The notes under the pieces were generated by a model. That model searched no databases, was not told the DNA's origin, and saw only the letters and a program-made list of their open reading frames with translations. Position numbers and translations under genes: made by a program. This document shows positions 55,419 to 64,000 of a stretch of 64,000 bases of DNA, piece by piece (position 1 is the stretch's first letter; each line of letters begins with the position of its first letter). The DNA comes from Sphingobium sp. KCTC 72723 (lineage in GTDB: Bacteria > Pseudomonadota > Alphaproteobacteria > Sphingomonadales > Sphingomonadaceae). The stretch spans positions 1,178,001 through 1,242,000 of the forward strand of contig NZ_CP060388.1 of assembly GCF_014280435.1 (NCBI RefSeq), read 5' to 3'.

Positions 55419-56570
55419 ATGACAGCCCGCCCTTTCGCCAGAACCCGCGTGATCCTGCGCCGACTCGCCCCGTTGATGCTGCTGCCCCTGGGCGCGTGTA
55501 ATTGGGTGGTGATGTCCCCTGCGGGCGACGTTGCAGTGCAGCAACGCGACCTCATCCTGATTTCGACCGTGTTGATGCTGCTGATCATCATTCCCGTCAT
55601 GGCGATGACGGTCTGGTTCGCATGGCGCTATCGGGAAAAGGCGCAGGCGAAGGATTATGATGCCGATTGGGATCATTCGACCAGTCTGGAACTGCTGATC
55701 TGGTCGGCTCCTCTGCTGATCATCATCGCGCTGGGCGCGGTGACATGGACCAGCACCCACCTGCTGGACCCCTATCGCCCGATCGAACGGATCGACCATG
55801 CGCGCAAGGTCGATCCGGCCACAAAACGCCTGCTGGTCGAAGTGGTGGCGATGGATTGGAAATGGCTGTTCATTTACCCTGAGCTGGGCATTGCGACGGT
55901 CAATGAACTGGCCGCGCCGGTCGATCAGCCGATCGAATTCAGGATCACGTCGTCGTCGATCATGAACAGTTTCTTCGTCCCTGCGATCGCCGGGCAGATT
56001 TATGCCATGCCGGGGATGCAGACCAGCCTGCACGCAGTCGCCAACCGGCCCGGCACGTTCGACGGCTTTTCCGCCAACTATTCGGGCGCGGGCTTTTCCA
56101 ACATGCGGTTCAAGTTTCACGCCATGGACAACAGCGGGTTCGACCAATGGGTCGCGCGCGTAAGGGCCAGCGGTGCCACGCTCGACCGCGCCACTTATGC
56201 CAAGCTGGAGCAGCCGAGCGAGAAGGTGAAGCCGCTATATTTCGCCGGGGTCGCGCCAAAGCTGTTCCACGCCGCGCTCAACATGTGCGTACAGCCGGGC
56301 AAGAAGTGCATGGACGCGGTGATGATGACCGACATGCACGGCGGCGCGGGCAAAGAATCGGCGCGTGACGTCGCTGGCCTGCGCCATGACGGCACCATCG
56401 ATGTAGGCGGGTTCCACCCGGTCGAGCCGGGCAAGAAGGGCGAAATCGCGCAGCCTGCGGGCATGACCCAGGCAGCGGAACGCACGCCGGCCGAGCAGGG
56501 TAGCCAAGCGCCGGGACAGCAGGATCATGACGGGCATGGGGGTGGTCATGAGGGCCATGAAGGAATGTGA
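55419..56570 (+). CDS. cyoA: Cytochrome o ubiquinol oxidase subunit II
   Basis: A 383-residue lipoprotein (lipobox LGAC, Cys27) with two N-terminal membrane helices and a periplasmic cupredoxin domain. SSSIMNSFFVPAIAGQIYAMPGMQTSLH is the quinol-oxidase signature; the CuA cysteines of cytochrome c oxidase are missing, as expected. The C-terminal tail is long and His-rich (QDHDGHGGGHEGHEGM). Start at 55419 rather than 55383. Confidence 0.95.
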   Translation: MTARPFARTRVILRRLAPLMLLPLGACNWVVMSPAGDVAVQQRDLILISTVLMLLIIIPVMAMTVWFAWRYREKAQAKDYDADWDHSTSLELLIWSAPLLIIIALGAVTWTSTHLLDPYRPIERIDHARKVDPATKRLLVEVVAMDWKWLFIYPELGIATVNELAAPVDQPIEFRITSSSIMNSFFVPAIAGQIYAMPGMQTSLHAVANRPGTFDGFSANYSGAGFSNMRFKFHAMDNSGFDQWVARVRASGATLDRATYAKLEQPSEKVKPLYFAGVAPKLFHAALNMCVQPGKKCMDAVMMTDMHGGAGKESARDVAGLRHDGTIDVGGFHPVEPGKKGEIAQPAGMTQAAERTPAEQGSQAPGQQDHDGHGGGHEGHEGM

Positions 56571-56602
56571 AGATGATCACACATCAAAACTTCCACGGGC
56601 AT

Positions 56603-56692
56603 CGTCACCCTGAACTTGTTTCAGGGTCCATTTCGCCCCACGCGCCTCCGCCCAAGATCGTGAAATGGATGCTGAAACACGTTCAGCATGAC
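56603..56692. repeat. 90-bp dispersed repeat, copy 2
   Basis: Inverted copy of the element at 9340-9430: CGTCACCCTGAACTTGTTTC at the left and GATGCTGAAACACGTTCAGC at the right, with the same spacing. It sits in the cyoA-cyoB gap (56571-56760), an operon interior, so it will be transcribed and could influence the ratio of CyoA to CyoB. Confidence 0.85.
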
Positions 56693-56760
56693 AAAAATCC
56701 AGTAGTGGAGAGCGTGCGCCTCTCTCTCGTCACCTCCCCCCATTCAAGGCCGTAACGCCC

Positions 56761-58791
56761 ATGTCGCCCCATCCCGCATCCGAAAATAGCGGCTTCTGGA
56801 AACTGATCTTCGGTCGGCTCGACTGGAGTTCGTTGCCGCTGCATGAACCGATCGTCGTCGGCACCTTCCTGATGGTCGTGCTGGGTGGCGCGGTCGTTTT
56901 CGGGCTGGTGACGAAGTATAGATTGTGGGGCATGTTGTGGAACGACTGGTTCACCACCGTCGATCACAAGCGCATCGGCATCATGTACATGATCCTTGGC
57001 CTCATCATGTTCGTGCGCGGCTTTGCCGACGCGCTGATGATGCGGTTGCAGCAGGCGATGGCGTTCAACGGATCCGAAGGCTATCTGAACGCCCATCATT
57101 ACGACCAGATTTTCACGGCGCACGGCGTCATCATGATCTTCTTCGTCGCTATGCCGATGATCACGGGAATCATGAACTATATCGTCCCGCTTCAGATCGG
57201 CGCGCGCGACGTCAGCTTCCCCTTCCTCAATAATTTCAGTTTCTGGATGACGACGGCGGGCGCGATCGTGGTCATGATGTCGCTGTTCGTGGGCGAATTT
57301 GCGCGGACTGGCTGGCTGGCCTATCCGCCGCTGTCCGGCATTGCCTATTCGCCGGGCGTGGGCGTCGATTATTATATCTGGGGCTTGCAGATAGCGGGCA
57401 TCGGCACATTGCTGTCGGGCGTCAACCTGATCGCGACTATCGTGAAGATGCGCGCGCCGGGCATGACGATGATGAAGATGCCGATCTTCACCTGGACATC
57501 GCTGCTGGCCAACGTGCTGATCGTCGCGGCCTTCCCGGTGCTGACCGCCGTGTTGGCGCTGCTGTCGCTGGACCGCTATATCGGCACGGCCTTCTTCACC
57601 AACGACATGGGCGGCAACCCCATGATGTATGTGAATTTGATCTGGATCTGGGGCCACCCGGAAGTCTATATCCTCATCCTGCCGCTGTTCGGCGTGTTCA
57701 GCGAAGTGACCTCTACTTTCTCGTCCAAGCGGATCTTCGGTTATAGCTCGATGGTCTATGCGACGGTGGTGATCGCCATTCTGTCCTACCTCGTCTGGCT
57801 ACACCATTTCTTCACCATGGGGTCGGGCGCCAGCGTCAACAGTTTCTTTGGCATCACCACGATGGTCATCTCCATTCCGACGGGGGCCAAGCTGTTCAAC
57901 TGGCTGTTCACCATGTATCGCGGGCGCATCCGTTTCGAATTGCCGATGATGTGGACGGTGGCATTCATGCTGACCTTCACGGTCGGCGGGATGACCGGCG
58001 TGCTGCTGGCGGTGCCGCCCGCCGACTTCGTGCTGCATAACTCGCTGTTCCTGATCGCGCATTTCCACAATGTCATCATCGGCGGCGTGTTGTTCGGCCT
58101 GTTCGCGGCGATCAACTACTGGTGGCCCAAGGCGTTCGGCTTCCGGTTGGACAAGACATGGGGCGTGCGCAGCTTCTGGCTGTGGGTCGTGGGCTTCTGG
58201 GTCGCGTTCATGCCGCTCTATGTGCTGGGCCTGATGGGCGTCACGCGCCGGATGCGCGTGTTCGACGACCCGTCGTTGCAAATCTGGTTCCAGATCGCAG
58301 CGTTCGGTGCTGTGATGATCGCGGCCGGTATTGCCTGCATGTTCATCCAGTTCGGCGTCAGCATCAAGAACCGCGAAAAGCTGCGCGACACCACGGGCGA
58401 TCCATGGGATGGTCGCACGCTGGAATGGGCGACCAGTTCGCCGCCGCCGGACTATAATTTCGCCTTCACGCCGGTCATCCATGATGGCGACGCCTGGGCG
58501 GACATGAAGAAGCGCGGTTATGAGCGTCCACTGAGCGGCTATGCCGCGATCCACATGCCGTCCAACACCGGCACCGGCATCATCATCGCGGGGCTTTCGG
58601 TCGCCTTCTCGGTCGGGATGATCTGGTACATGTGGTGGCTGGCGGGCCTGTCTTTCGTGGGCATACTGGCCGTCGCGATCGGCCACACCTTCAACTATAA
58701 GCGCGACTTCTACATTCCCAAGGATGTGGTCGAACGCACCGAAGGCGAGCGCAGCGCGCTGCTCGCCAAGCCTCTTTCGGCGCAGGGCTGA
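56761..58791 (+). CDS. cyoB: Cytochrome o ubiquinol oxidase subunit I
   Basis: A 676-residue haem-copper oxidase core. Haem b ligands are His121 ([10 protein letters not shown]) and His436 ([10 protein letters not shown]); His434 binds haem o3. CuB ligands are His299 of the WGHPEVY motif with its Tyr303 cross-link, and His348/His349 (WLHHFFTMG). The RGFAD and HHYDQIF residues match the quinone site of E. coli CyoB. It reduces O2 to water while pumping protons. Confidence 0.97.
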   Translation: MSPHPASENSGFWKLIFGRLDWSSLPLHEPIVVGTFLMVVLGGAVVFGLVTKYRLWGMLWNDWFTTVDHKRIGIMYMILGLIMFVRGFADALMMRLQQAMAFNGSEGYLNAHHYDQIFTAHGVIMIFFVAMPMITGIMNYIVPLQIGARDVSFPFLNNFSFWMTTAGAIVVMMSLFVGEFARTGWLAYPPLSGIAYSPGVGVDYYIWGLQIAGIGTLLSGVNLIATIVKMRAPGMTMMKMPIFTWTSLLANVLIVAAFPVLTAVLALLSLDRYIGTAFFTNDMGGNPMMYVNLIWIWGHPEVYILILPLFGVFSEVTSTFSSKRIFGYSSMVYATVVIAILSYLVWLHHFFTMGSGASVNSFFGITTMVISIPTGAKLFNWLFTMYRGRIRFELPMMWTVAFMLTFTVGGMTGVLLAVPPADFVLHNSLFLIAHFHNVIIGGVLFGLFAAINYWWPKAFGFRLDKTWGVRSFWLWVVGFWVAFMPLYVLGLMGVTRRMRVFDDPSLQIWFQIAAFGAVMIAAGIACMFIQFGVSIKNREKLRDTTGDPWDGRTLEWATSSPPPDYNFAFTPVIHDGDAWADMKKRGYERPLSGYAAIHMPSNTGTGIIIAGLSVAFSVGMIWYMWWLAGLSFVGILAVAIGHTFNYKRDFYIPKDVVERTEGERSALLAKPLSAQG

Positions 58792-58797
58792 ACCATC

Positions 58798-59442
58798 ATG
58801 GCCAGTATATCGAAGATCGACCCGACCTTCCTTGACGAACAGGGCAACCCGCTGTTCCATCTAGGCGAGGAACCGCATCATCCCGAAGGGTCCAGCACCG
58901 CGCTGGGCTTCTGGATGTATCTGATGAGCGATTGCCTCATCTTCGCCTGCCTGTTCGCTACCTATGCGGTGCTGGGCGGCAGCTATGCCGCGGGACCGGG
59001 GCCGAAGGATCTGTTCGACCTGCCGCTGGTCGCGCTCAATACCGCGATGCTGCTGTTTTCGTCGATCACCTATGGCTTTGCCATGCTGGCGACGGAAAAG
59101 AACCGGGTCGGCGCGACGCTGGGCTGGCTCGGCGTGACCGGGTTGTTCGGTCTCGCCTTCCTGAGCATCGAACTGTATGAATTTGCCCATCTGATCCATG
59201 AAGGCGCGACGCCGCAGCGGTCCGGCTTCCTGTCTGCCTTCTTCACGCTGGTCGGCACGCATGGGCTGCACGTCACCTTCGGCATCATATGGCTGGTGAC
59301 GCTGATGGTGCAGGTCGCGAAGAAGGGGCTGATCCCTGCGAACCAGCGCCGCCTGATGTGCCTGAGCATGTTCTGGCACTTCCTCGACGTCATCTGGATC
59401 GGCGTCTTCACCTTTGTCTATCTGATGGGGATGCTGCGATGA
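58798..59442 (+). CDS. cyoC: Cytochrome o ubiquinol oxidase subunit III
   Basis: A 214-residue membrane protein with five predicted helices: GFWMYLMSDCLIFACLFATYAVL, ALNTAMLLFSSITYGFAML, SAFFTLVGTHGLHVTFGIIWLVTLMVQV and others, typical of CyoC. It overlaps cyoD by four bases (ATGA). Confidence 0.96.
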   Translation: MASISKIDPTFLDEQGNPLFHLGEEPHHPEGSSTALGFWMYLMSDCLIFACLFATYAVLGGSYAAGPGPKDLFDLPLVALNTAMLLFSSITYGFAMLATEKNRVGATLGWLGVTGLFGLAFLSIELYEFAHLIHEGATPQRSGFLSAFFTLVGTHGLHVTFGIIWLVTLMVQVAKKGLIPANQRRLMCLSMFWHFLDVIWIGVFTFVYLMGMLR

Positions 59443-59813
59443 GCGCGCACGATCACGATCACGGTCACGACGATGCGCAGGGCGCGCACGGGACCATGGG
59501 CAGTTACATGATCGGCTTTGGCCTGTCGGTGATCCTGACGGCCATCCCCTTCTGGCTGGTGATGACCGGCTATTTCGAAAATCCGCAGACGACCGCCTTC
59601 ATCATCATGGCGTTCGCGGTTGTCCAGATCGTCGTCCACATGATCTACTTCCTGCACATGAACACCCGCTCGGAAGGCGGATGGTCGATGATGGCGCTCA
59701 TATTTACGCTGGTTCTGGTGGTCATCACCCTGTCCGGTTCGACATGGGTCATGTATCATCTCAACAATAATATGATGCCCAAGATGGAGCATGATATGAG
59801 CCAGATGCCGTGA
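59439..59813 (+). CDS. cyoD: Cytochrome o ubiquinol oxidase subunit IV
   Basis: A 124-residue protein with three membrane helices (IGFGLSVILTAIPFWLVM, FIIMAFAVVQIVVHMIYFLHM, MALIFTLVLVVITLSGSTWVM). The N-terminus is His/Asp-rich (MSAHDHDHGHDDAQGAHG), echoing the His-rich tail of CyoA. Its stop overlaps the GTG start of the SURF1 gene (GTGA). Confidence 0.95.
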   Translation: MSAHDHDHGHDDAQGAHGTMGSYMIGFGLSVILTAIPFWLVMTGYFENPQTTAFIIMAFAVVQIVVHMIYFLHMNTRSEGGWSMMALIFTLVLVVITLSGSTWVMYHLNNNMMPKMEHDMSQMP

Positions 59814-60526
59814 CATTGCCCCGCCCCCGCCGCGCGACGGCGGGGTTTCCGGTCGGGCTTACGCTGATCGCAGTCATGCTGTTTGCCGGCTTTTGTGCGC
59901 TGGGGTGGTGGCAGGTCGAACGGCTGGCGTGGAAGCGCGACCTGATCGCGCGGGTCGAGGCGCGGGTTCATGCGCCCCCCGTCCCGGCACCGCTATACAT
60001 TGGCAAGGACGATGCGTATCGCCGCGTAACCGCCACCGGCACCTTCCTGCATGATCGCGCCGTGCTGGTGCAGGCATCCACGGTGCGAGGCGCGGGGTTC
60101 TGGGTGCTGACGCCGTTGCGCACCGGGACCGGCACGATCCTGCTGATCAATCGCGGCTTCGTGCCGCCAGAATCTAAAACGCGCTATGACCGGCCATCGG
60201 GACCGATCCGCGTCACTGGCCTGCTGCGCCTGACCGAGCCGGGCGGCGGCTTCCTGCGCAGCAACGATCCACCCGCCGACCGATGGTATTCGCGCGACGT
60301 GGCCGCCATCGCCACCGCCCGCCGCCTTTCCTGCGCCATCCCTGATTATTTCATCGACGCCGATGCCGCACCGTCGCCCTATACGCTGCCGGTGGGCGGG
60401 TTGACCGTCGTGCGCTTCCCCAACAGTCATCTGCAATATGCCGTCACCTGGTTCATACTGGCCGCCATGGTCGTGGGGGCGTATATCGTCGTCCTGCGCC
60501 ATACAGGGAAAGACCAGCGGGCATGA
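59810..60526 (+). CDS. SURF1-family oxidase assembly protein
   Basis: A 238-residue SURF1 protein with an N-terminal and a C-terminal membrane helix and a periplasmic domain. FAGFCALGWWQVERLAWKRDLIARVEAR, TILLINRGFVPP and PNSHLQYAVTWFILA are family motifs. SURF1 assists haem insertion into haem-copper oxidases. GTG 59810 overlaps cyoD; the 3' end overlaps the sensor kinase gene. Confidence 0.93.
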   Translation: MTLPRPRRATAGFPVGLTLIAVMLFAGFCALGWWQVERLAWKRDLIARVEARVHAPPVPAPLYIGKDDAYRRVTATGTFLHDRAVLVQASTVRGAGFWVLTPLRTGTGTILLINRGFVPPESKTRYDRPSGPIRVTGLLRLTEPGGGFLRSNDPPADRWYSRDVAAIATARRLSCAIPDYFIDADAAPSPYTLPVGGLTVVRFPNSHLQYAVTWFILAAMVVGAYIVVLRHTGKDQRA

Positions 60527-61848
60527 AGGCCAGATTGCCGATCGACGCGCGCTGGCTGCCCAGCCACTGGCCCGCTGATGCTGCCGGGCGCAAGAATATG
60601 GCGCTGTTGATGCAGTTGCGCTGGATCGCGATTGCGGGGCAGGTCGCCACCATATTGATCGTGCATTATGGCATGGGCATCCGCCTGCCCCTTTTCCCCA
60701 TGCTGGTGGTGCCGTGCATCGCGATTGCAGTGAACCTGGGCAGCCTGTCGATCCTGCGCCGCCGATCGGACATCAGCCATGCCGAACTGTTCGTAGCGCT
60801 GCTGTTCGATGTGCTGGCGCTGACGTCGCAACTTTACCTTAGCGGCGGGGCGACCAATCCCTTCATCTCGCTCTATCTGGTGCAGGTGGCGCTGGGCGCC
60901 GTGCTGCTGCATCGATGGAGCGTATGGGGCATCGTCGTGATTTCCGCGCTGTGCGCGGCGGCGCTGGCCCTGTTCTATCGCCCGCTGGACCTGAGCGATG
61001 CGCTGGAGGGGCGATTGTTCGACCTGCATATCGTGGGAACATGGATATGTTTCACGATGATCGCCGTGTTGCTGGTGCTGTTCATGACGCGGATCAGCCG
61101 CAATCTTCAGGACCGTGAAGCCTATCTGGCGCAATTGCGGCAACAGGCAGCGGAGGAAGAACATATCGTCCGCATGGGGCTGCTGGCATCGGGCGCGGCG
61201 CATGAACTTGGCACGCCGCTGGCGCAACTGGCGGTCGTGCTGGGCGATTGGCGGCACATGCCGGAGATCAAGACCCATCCAGCGCTGGCGGAGGAAGTGG
61301 GCGAGATGCAGGCGGCAGTCACGCGCTGCAAAACCATCCTGAGCGGCATATTGATGTCGGCGGGCGAAGCGCGGGGCGAAGCGCCCCAAATCACCAATGT
61401 CCGCGATTTCATCGACGGAATCGCGCGCGACTGGCGCGCGGCCAATCCGGGGATGCCGCTGCGCTGCGATTATGGGCCGCATGATTATCCGCGCATCATT
61501 GCCGACCCGGTGATCCGGCAGGCGATCGTCAACCTGCTCGACAATGCACGCGAAGCCGGCGCGACCTATATCGACCTGCTGGTCGGGCGCGACAGCCAGT
61601 CGCTCAACATCGCGGTGCGCGACAATGGCAAGGGGTTCAGCGCCGACATGCTGGGCGATTTCGGCAAGCCATACCGATCGAGCAAGGGCAGGCAGGGCGG
61701 CGGCCTCGGCCTGTTTCTGGTCGTCAATGTCGTGCGCAAACTGGGCGGCAATGTCAGCGCCAGCAACGGCGCGGATGGCGGGGCAATGATCCTGCTGCGG
61801 CTGCCGCTGGGGAATGTCGCGGTGGAAGAGGAAACGGCACATGGATGA
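60523..61848 (+). CDS. regB: RegB/PrrB-type redox sensor histidine kinase
   Basis: A 441-residue kinase with six N-terminal membrane helices. The quinone-sensing motif GGATNPF is at residues 108-114, the phosphorylated His227 in GAAHELGTPLA and the redox-active-cysteine equivalent is Cys269 (VTRCKTIL). An HATPase domain follows (NLLDNAREAGA, DNGKGF, GGGLGLFLV). All three signature elements of RegB are present. Overlaps the SURF1 gene and regA. Confidence 0.94.
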   Translation: MKARLPIDARWLPSHWPADAAGRKNMALLMQLRWIAIAGQVATILIVHYGMGIRLPLFPMLVVPCIAIAVNLGSLSILRRRSDISHAELFVALLFDVLALTSQLYLSGGATNPFISLYLVQVALGAVLLHRWSVWGIVVISALCAAALALFYRPLDLSDALEGRLFDLHIVGTWICFTMIAVLLVLFMTRISRNLQDREAYLAQLRQQAAEEEHIVRMGLLASGAAHELGTPLAQLAVVLGDWRHMPEIKTHPALAEEVGEMQAAVTRCKTILSGILMSAGEARGEAPQITNVRDFIDGIARDWRAANPGMPLRCDYGPHDYPRIIADPVIRQAIVNLLDNAREAGATYIDLLVGRDSQSLNIAVRDNGKGFSADMLGDFGKPYRSSKGRQGGGLGLFLVVNVVRKLGGNVSASNGADGGAMILLRLPLGNVAVEEETAHG

Positions 61849-62374
61849 CGAACGGTTGCTGGTCCTGGTGGAGGATGATCAGGATTTCGCCCGCACGCTC
61901 AGACGATCGTTCGAGCGGCGGGGGTGGCGCGTGCTGCTGGCCGACAGTCATGCCGTGCTGGCGGGCCTGCTGGCCGATCATCGCCCGACCCATGCTGTCG
62001 TGGACCTGAAACTGGACGCGGAATCCGGCCTCGTCTGCGTCCAGACGCTCCATGCCCATGACGCAGCAATGGTCATTGTCGTGCTGACCGGCTTTGCCAG
62101 CATCGCAACGGCGGTCGAGGCGATAAAGCTGGGCGCGACCAACTATCTGGCCAAACCGTCCAACACCGACGACATAGAGGCCGCCTTCGCCCGGTCGGGC
62201 GGCGACATAAGCGCGCCGCTCGCTCCGCGCCCGACGTCGATCAAGACGCTGGAATGGGAACATATCCATGAAGTGCTGAAAGACAGCGACTTCAACATTT
62301 CCGAAACTGCCCGCCGTTTGGGGATGCACCGCCGCACATTGGCGCGCAAGCTGGCCAAGCGGCAGGTCGGTTGA
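61841..62374 (+). CDS. regA: RegA/PrrA/ActR-type response regulator
   Basis: A 177-residue regulator: receiver domain (LVLVEDDQDFARTL, phospho-acceptor Asp55 in VVDLKLD, and LAKPS lysine) and a Fis-type helix-turn-helix ISETARRLGMHRRTLARKL, the near-invariant RegA recognition helix. With RegB it controls respiration and redox genes. The start overlaps the regB stop by eight bases. Confidence 0.95.
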   Translation: MDDERLLVLVEDDQDFARTLRRSFERRGWRVLLADSHAVLAGLLADHRPTHAVVDLKLDAESGLVCVQTLHAHDAAMVIVVLTGFASIATAVEAIKLGATNYLAKPSNTDDIEAAFARSGGDISAPLAPRPTSIKTLEWEHIHEVLKDSDFNISETARRLGMHRRTLARKLAKRQVG

Positions 62375-62409
62375 CGGACGTGTTTCGTCGTGCCATTGGC
62401 GGGCGCAAC

Positions 62410-62483
62410 GCGGGTGTAGCTCAATGGTAGAGCAGCAGCTTCCCAAGCTGACGACGGGGGTTCGATTCCCCTCACCCGCTCCA
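62410..62483 (+). tRNA. tRNA-Gly (CCC)
   Basis: A 74-nt cloverleaf with encoded CCA: acceptor GCGGGTG/CACCCGC, D-arm GCTCAATGGTAGAGC, anticodon loop TTCCCAA with CCC at 62442-62444, T-arm GGGGGTTCGATTCCCCT. Decodes GGG. Its 3' end is partly repeated 62 bases further on. Confidence 0.95.
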
Positions 62484-62544
62484 CGACAATAGCGAGACGA
62501 ACCCCCGCCTTTTGTGCGCTGCGCCCTGCCGGGCTGCGCTGGGC

Positions 62545-62568
62545 GGTTCGATTCCCCTCACCGCTCCA
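62545..62568 (+). repeat. Partial duplicate of the tRNA-Gly 3' end (att-like)
   Basis: These 24 bases repeat tRNA positions 62459-62483 (T-arm, acceptor strand and CCA) except for one missing C in the acceptor (CACCGC for CACCCGC). A direct repeat of a tRNA 3' end is what integration of a mobile element leaves. No integrase is nearby and only about 60 bases separate the copies, so it could also be a local slippage duplication or an excised-element scar. Confidence 0.7.
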
Positions 62569-62581
62569 GTCCCCAGACATT

Positions 62582-63490
62582 TCAATAAGGCGCAGCGGCA
62601 TCCCGTGCGGGAATCGCGCCGCGATGGCCGATATTCCATCCCGCCAGCCGATGGCCCGCCAGCGCCGCATCGGCAGGCGTCGCGCCCGCCAGCCGGGCGT
62701 GGAGGTAGCCGCCGTTGAAGGCGTCGCCCGCCCCGCTCGAATCGATCACGTCAACTCGCTGCGGAATGGCGATGACCACCCCGTCGATCATACAGCCATC
62801 GCCGCCCAGCTTGACCACGACTTCGCGCCCGTCGGCCCCGCCCCATCGGGCGGCGGCGTCCTGCGCATCGTCGGCCTCGCCCATTTCGACTTCGTCCGCC
62901 AGCGTCGGCAGGCCCATGTCGCTGACCGCGATCGCCCGGTCGCGCCAGTGGCACGCGGTCGCGGCGTCGGGCCACAAACGCGCGCGGTAATTGCCGTCGA
63001 ACGCAACTTTACCGCCCTTCGCGCGCACCGTTTCGCAAAGCGCCAGCAATGCTTCGCGCCCTTCGTCCGGCAGGATCGCCAGAGTGATGAGCGAGAAATA
63101 AAGCAGGTCGCTTTGCCCCGCAGCGGCCACCATGGCGTCGCTGCCGGGCAGCACGAACATGCGCCGCGCCGCCGCGTCGCTGCGCCAGTAATGGAAACTG
63201 CGTTCGCCGGTAGCGTCGGTTTCGATGGCGTAGAGGCCGGGCAACCGGTCGGCCGCGCGCAATACCAGGCTGGTGTCGACGCCTTCGGCCTCCCATGCGG
63301 CGCACAGGTCCGCGCTCATCGGGTCGGCACCCATCGCACTGGCCAACCGGACCGTGTCGCCAGCGCGGGCAAGGTGAACGGCGGTATTGATGACGTCGCC
63401 ACCATAGCGCAGGTTCCAGCTGTCGCCCGTGCCACGGCTCAGTTCCAGCATCGCTTCCCCGATCACCGTCACGATTGCGCCTGCCGCCAT
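62582..63490 (-). CDS. kdgK: PfkB-family sugar kinase, probable 2-keto-3-deoxygluconate kinase
   Basis: A 302-residue ribokinase-fold enzyme: N-terminal VTVIGEAMLELSRG, LRYGGDVINTAVHLARAG, the FDGNYRARLW motif typical of KdgK and the catalytic SSGAGDAFNGG. It would phosphorylate KDG to KDPG, which Eda cleaves, joining the Entner-Doudoroff pathway 54 kb away. ATG 63490 follows AAGGAC. Sugar specificity is inferred. Confidence 0.82.
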   Translation of the reverse strand: MAAGAIVTVIGEAMLELSRGTGDSWNLRYGGDVINTAVHLARAGDTVRLASAMGADPMSADLCAAWEAEGVDTSLVLRAADRLPGLYAIETDATGERSFHYWRSDAAARRMFVLPGSDAMVAAAGQSDLLYFSLITLAILPDEGREALLALCETVRAKGGKVAFDGNYRARLWPDAATACHWRDRAIAVSDMGLPTLADEVEMGEADDAQDAAARWGGADGREVVVKLGGDGCMIDGVVIAIPQRVDVIDSSGAGDAFNGGYLHARLAGATPADAALAGHRLAGWNIGHRGAIPARDAAAPY

Positions 63491-63590
63491 GTCCTTGCCC
63501 CATCCCTTTCCTGTTTGAGCCAGCTTCGTGCGGAGGGGGGGCGGCGAAGTCAAGACGCCTTGCCCTTCATCCTGCTATTTGCAACGATGT

Positions 63591-63615
63591 GGAACGTTAA
63601 TAGGGCGTTGGCGTT
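63591..63615 (+). promoter_or_regulatory. EcfG-type general stress promoter
   Basis: GGAAC (63591-63595) and CGTT (63612-63615) are exactly 16 bases apart, matching the alphaproteobacterial general-stress consensus GGAAC-N16/17-CGTT. It lies 55 bases before the PAS-sensor start. A small hairpin TTTGCC-TTCA-GGCAAA follows at 63615-63630. Confidence 0.7.
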
Positions 63616-63670
63616 TTGCCTTCAGGCAAAGAATGCGGACTGTCCGCCCGACGTGCCGTTCGGGGAACAG

Positions 63671-64000
63671 ATGATAAGCGCCAACAGTAATTCTTCCGGC
63701 GACCGCTTCGAACTGCTGGTTCAAAGCGTCACGGATTATGCCATCTTCATGCTGGACCGCGACGGCATAGTCGTCAGCTGGAACGCGGGCGCACGCTGCA
63801 TCAAGGGATATGAAGCGGACGAAATTATCGGGCGGCATTTTTCCTGCTTCTACACGATAGAGGACCAAGCGGCGGGCGTCCCTGCCCTTGCCCTGTACAC
63901 AGCCGAACATGACGGCCGGTTCGAAGCGGAAGGATGGCGTGTGCACAAGGATGGCACCCCTTTATGGGCCAATGTCGTGATCGACCCGATCCGCTCCCCG
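63671..64000 (+). CDS. PAS-domain sensor protein, N-terminal part
   Basis: The frame is open to the window end, so only about 110 N-terminal residues are seen, without a stop. They form a PAS domain: FELLVQSVTDYAIFMLDRDG, VVSWNAGA, GYEADEIIGRHFSCFYT, and WRVHKDGTPLWANVVIDPIRSP. This N-terminus is typical of PAS sensor histidine kinases of the alphaproteobacteria. There is no signal peptide, so it is probably cytosolic. The catalytic part lies outside the window. Preceded by a consensus EcfG promoter and GGGGA upstream of ATG 63671. Confidence 0.8.
   Translation, partial: MISANSNSSGDRFELLVQSVTDYAIFMLDRDGIVVSWNAGARCIKGYEADEIIGRHFSCFYTIEDQAAGVPALALYTAEHDGRFEAEGWRVHKDGTPLWANVVIDPIRSP

Overview
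The window is a GC-rich chromosomal stretch from an alphaproteobacterium, most likely a sphingomonad (Sphingobium/Sphingomonas type). This is inferred from gene content: an Entner-Doudoroff operon zwf-edd-glk-eda, ChpT, MucR/Ros, a RegB/RegA redox pair, an EcfG-type promoter, a large TonB-dependent receptor, and short palindromic intergenic repeats. No phage, insertion sequence or CRISPR array was seen. Almost all of the sequence is core housekeeping DNA.

Layout. 0-3 kb: end of an iron-uptake-associated membrane cluster (PepSY, DUF3325), trmB, an aminotransferase, tRNA-Leu(CAA). 3-9 kb: a MerC-like protein, then the translationally coupled zwf, edd, glk, eda. 9-17 kb: gamma-carbonic anhydrase with hemB, a VOC protein, a secreted M28 peptidase, two overlapping GIN-domain proteins behind a palindrome, dapB, nth, a DUF6491-like protein, tRNA-Arg(CCG), ogt. 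17-24 kb: a three-gene RND efflux operon divergent from a TetR regulator across an 18-bp perfect palindrome. 24-32 kb: an M16 peptidase, a DEAD-box helicase, a PNPOx-fold protein, nfu, tsaB-rimI, mucR, fur. 32-37 kb: plsC, miaB, then phoH-ybeY-corC. 37-43 kb: chpT, a JAMM protein, an RluA-family synthase, rpoH, mtgA, a TonB receptor. 43-49 kb: clpX, clpP, a GT2 glycosyltransferase, tig, tRNA-Leu(UAG). 49-55 kb: a FecI/FecR pair with no receptor beside it, a class III-like sirtuin, a variant Amt protein, a second GT2 and an MFS transporter. 55-62.4 kb: cyoABCD-surF1-regB-regA. 62.4-64 kb: tRNA-Gly(CCC) with a duplicated 3' end, a KDG kinase, and the start of a PAS sensor under a consensus general-stress promoter.

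Several parts connect. The zwf-edd-glk-eda block and the distant kdgK serve the Entner-Doudoroff route. The quinol oxidase operon runs straight into a quinone/redox-sensing two-component system. tig, clpP, clpX and rpoH are protein-quality-control genes. MerC, Fur, FecIR, PepSY/DUF3325 and the TonB receptor suggest substantial investment in metal acquisition. No clearly new multi-gene system was found. The best leads are the Amt variant with Gln in place of the first twin histidine, the GIN pair with its palindrome, the duplicated tRNA-Gly end, the EcfG promoter, and the two inverted copies of a 90-bp repeat.
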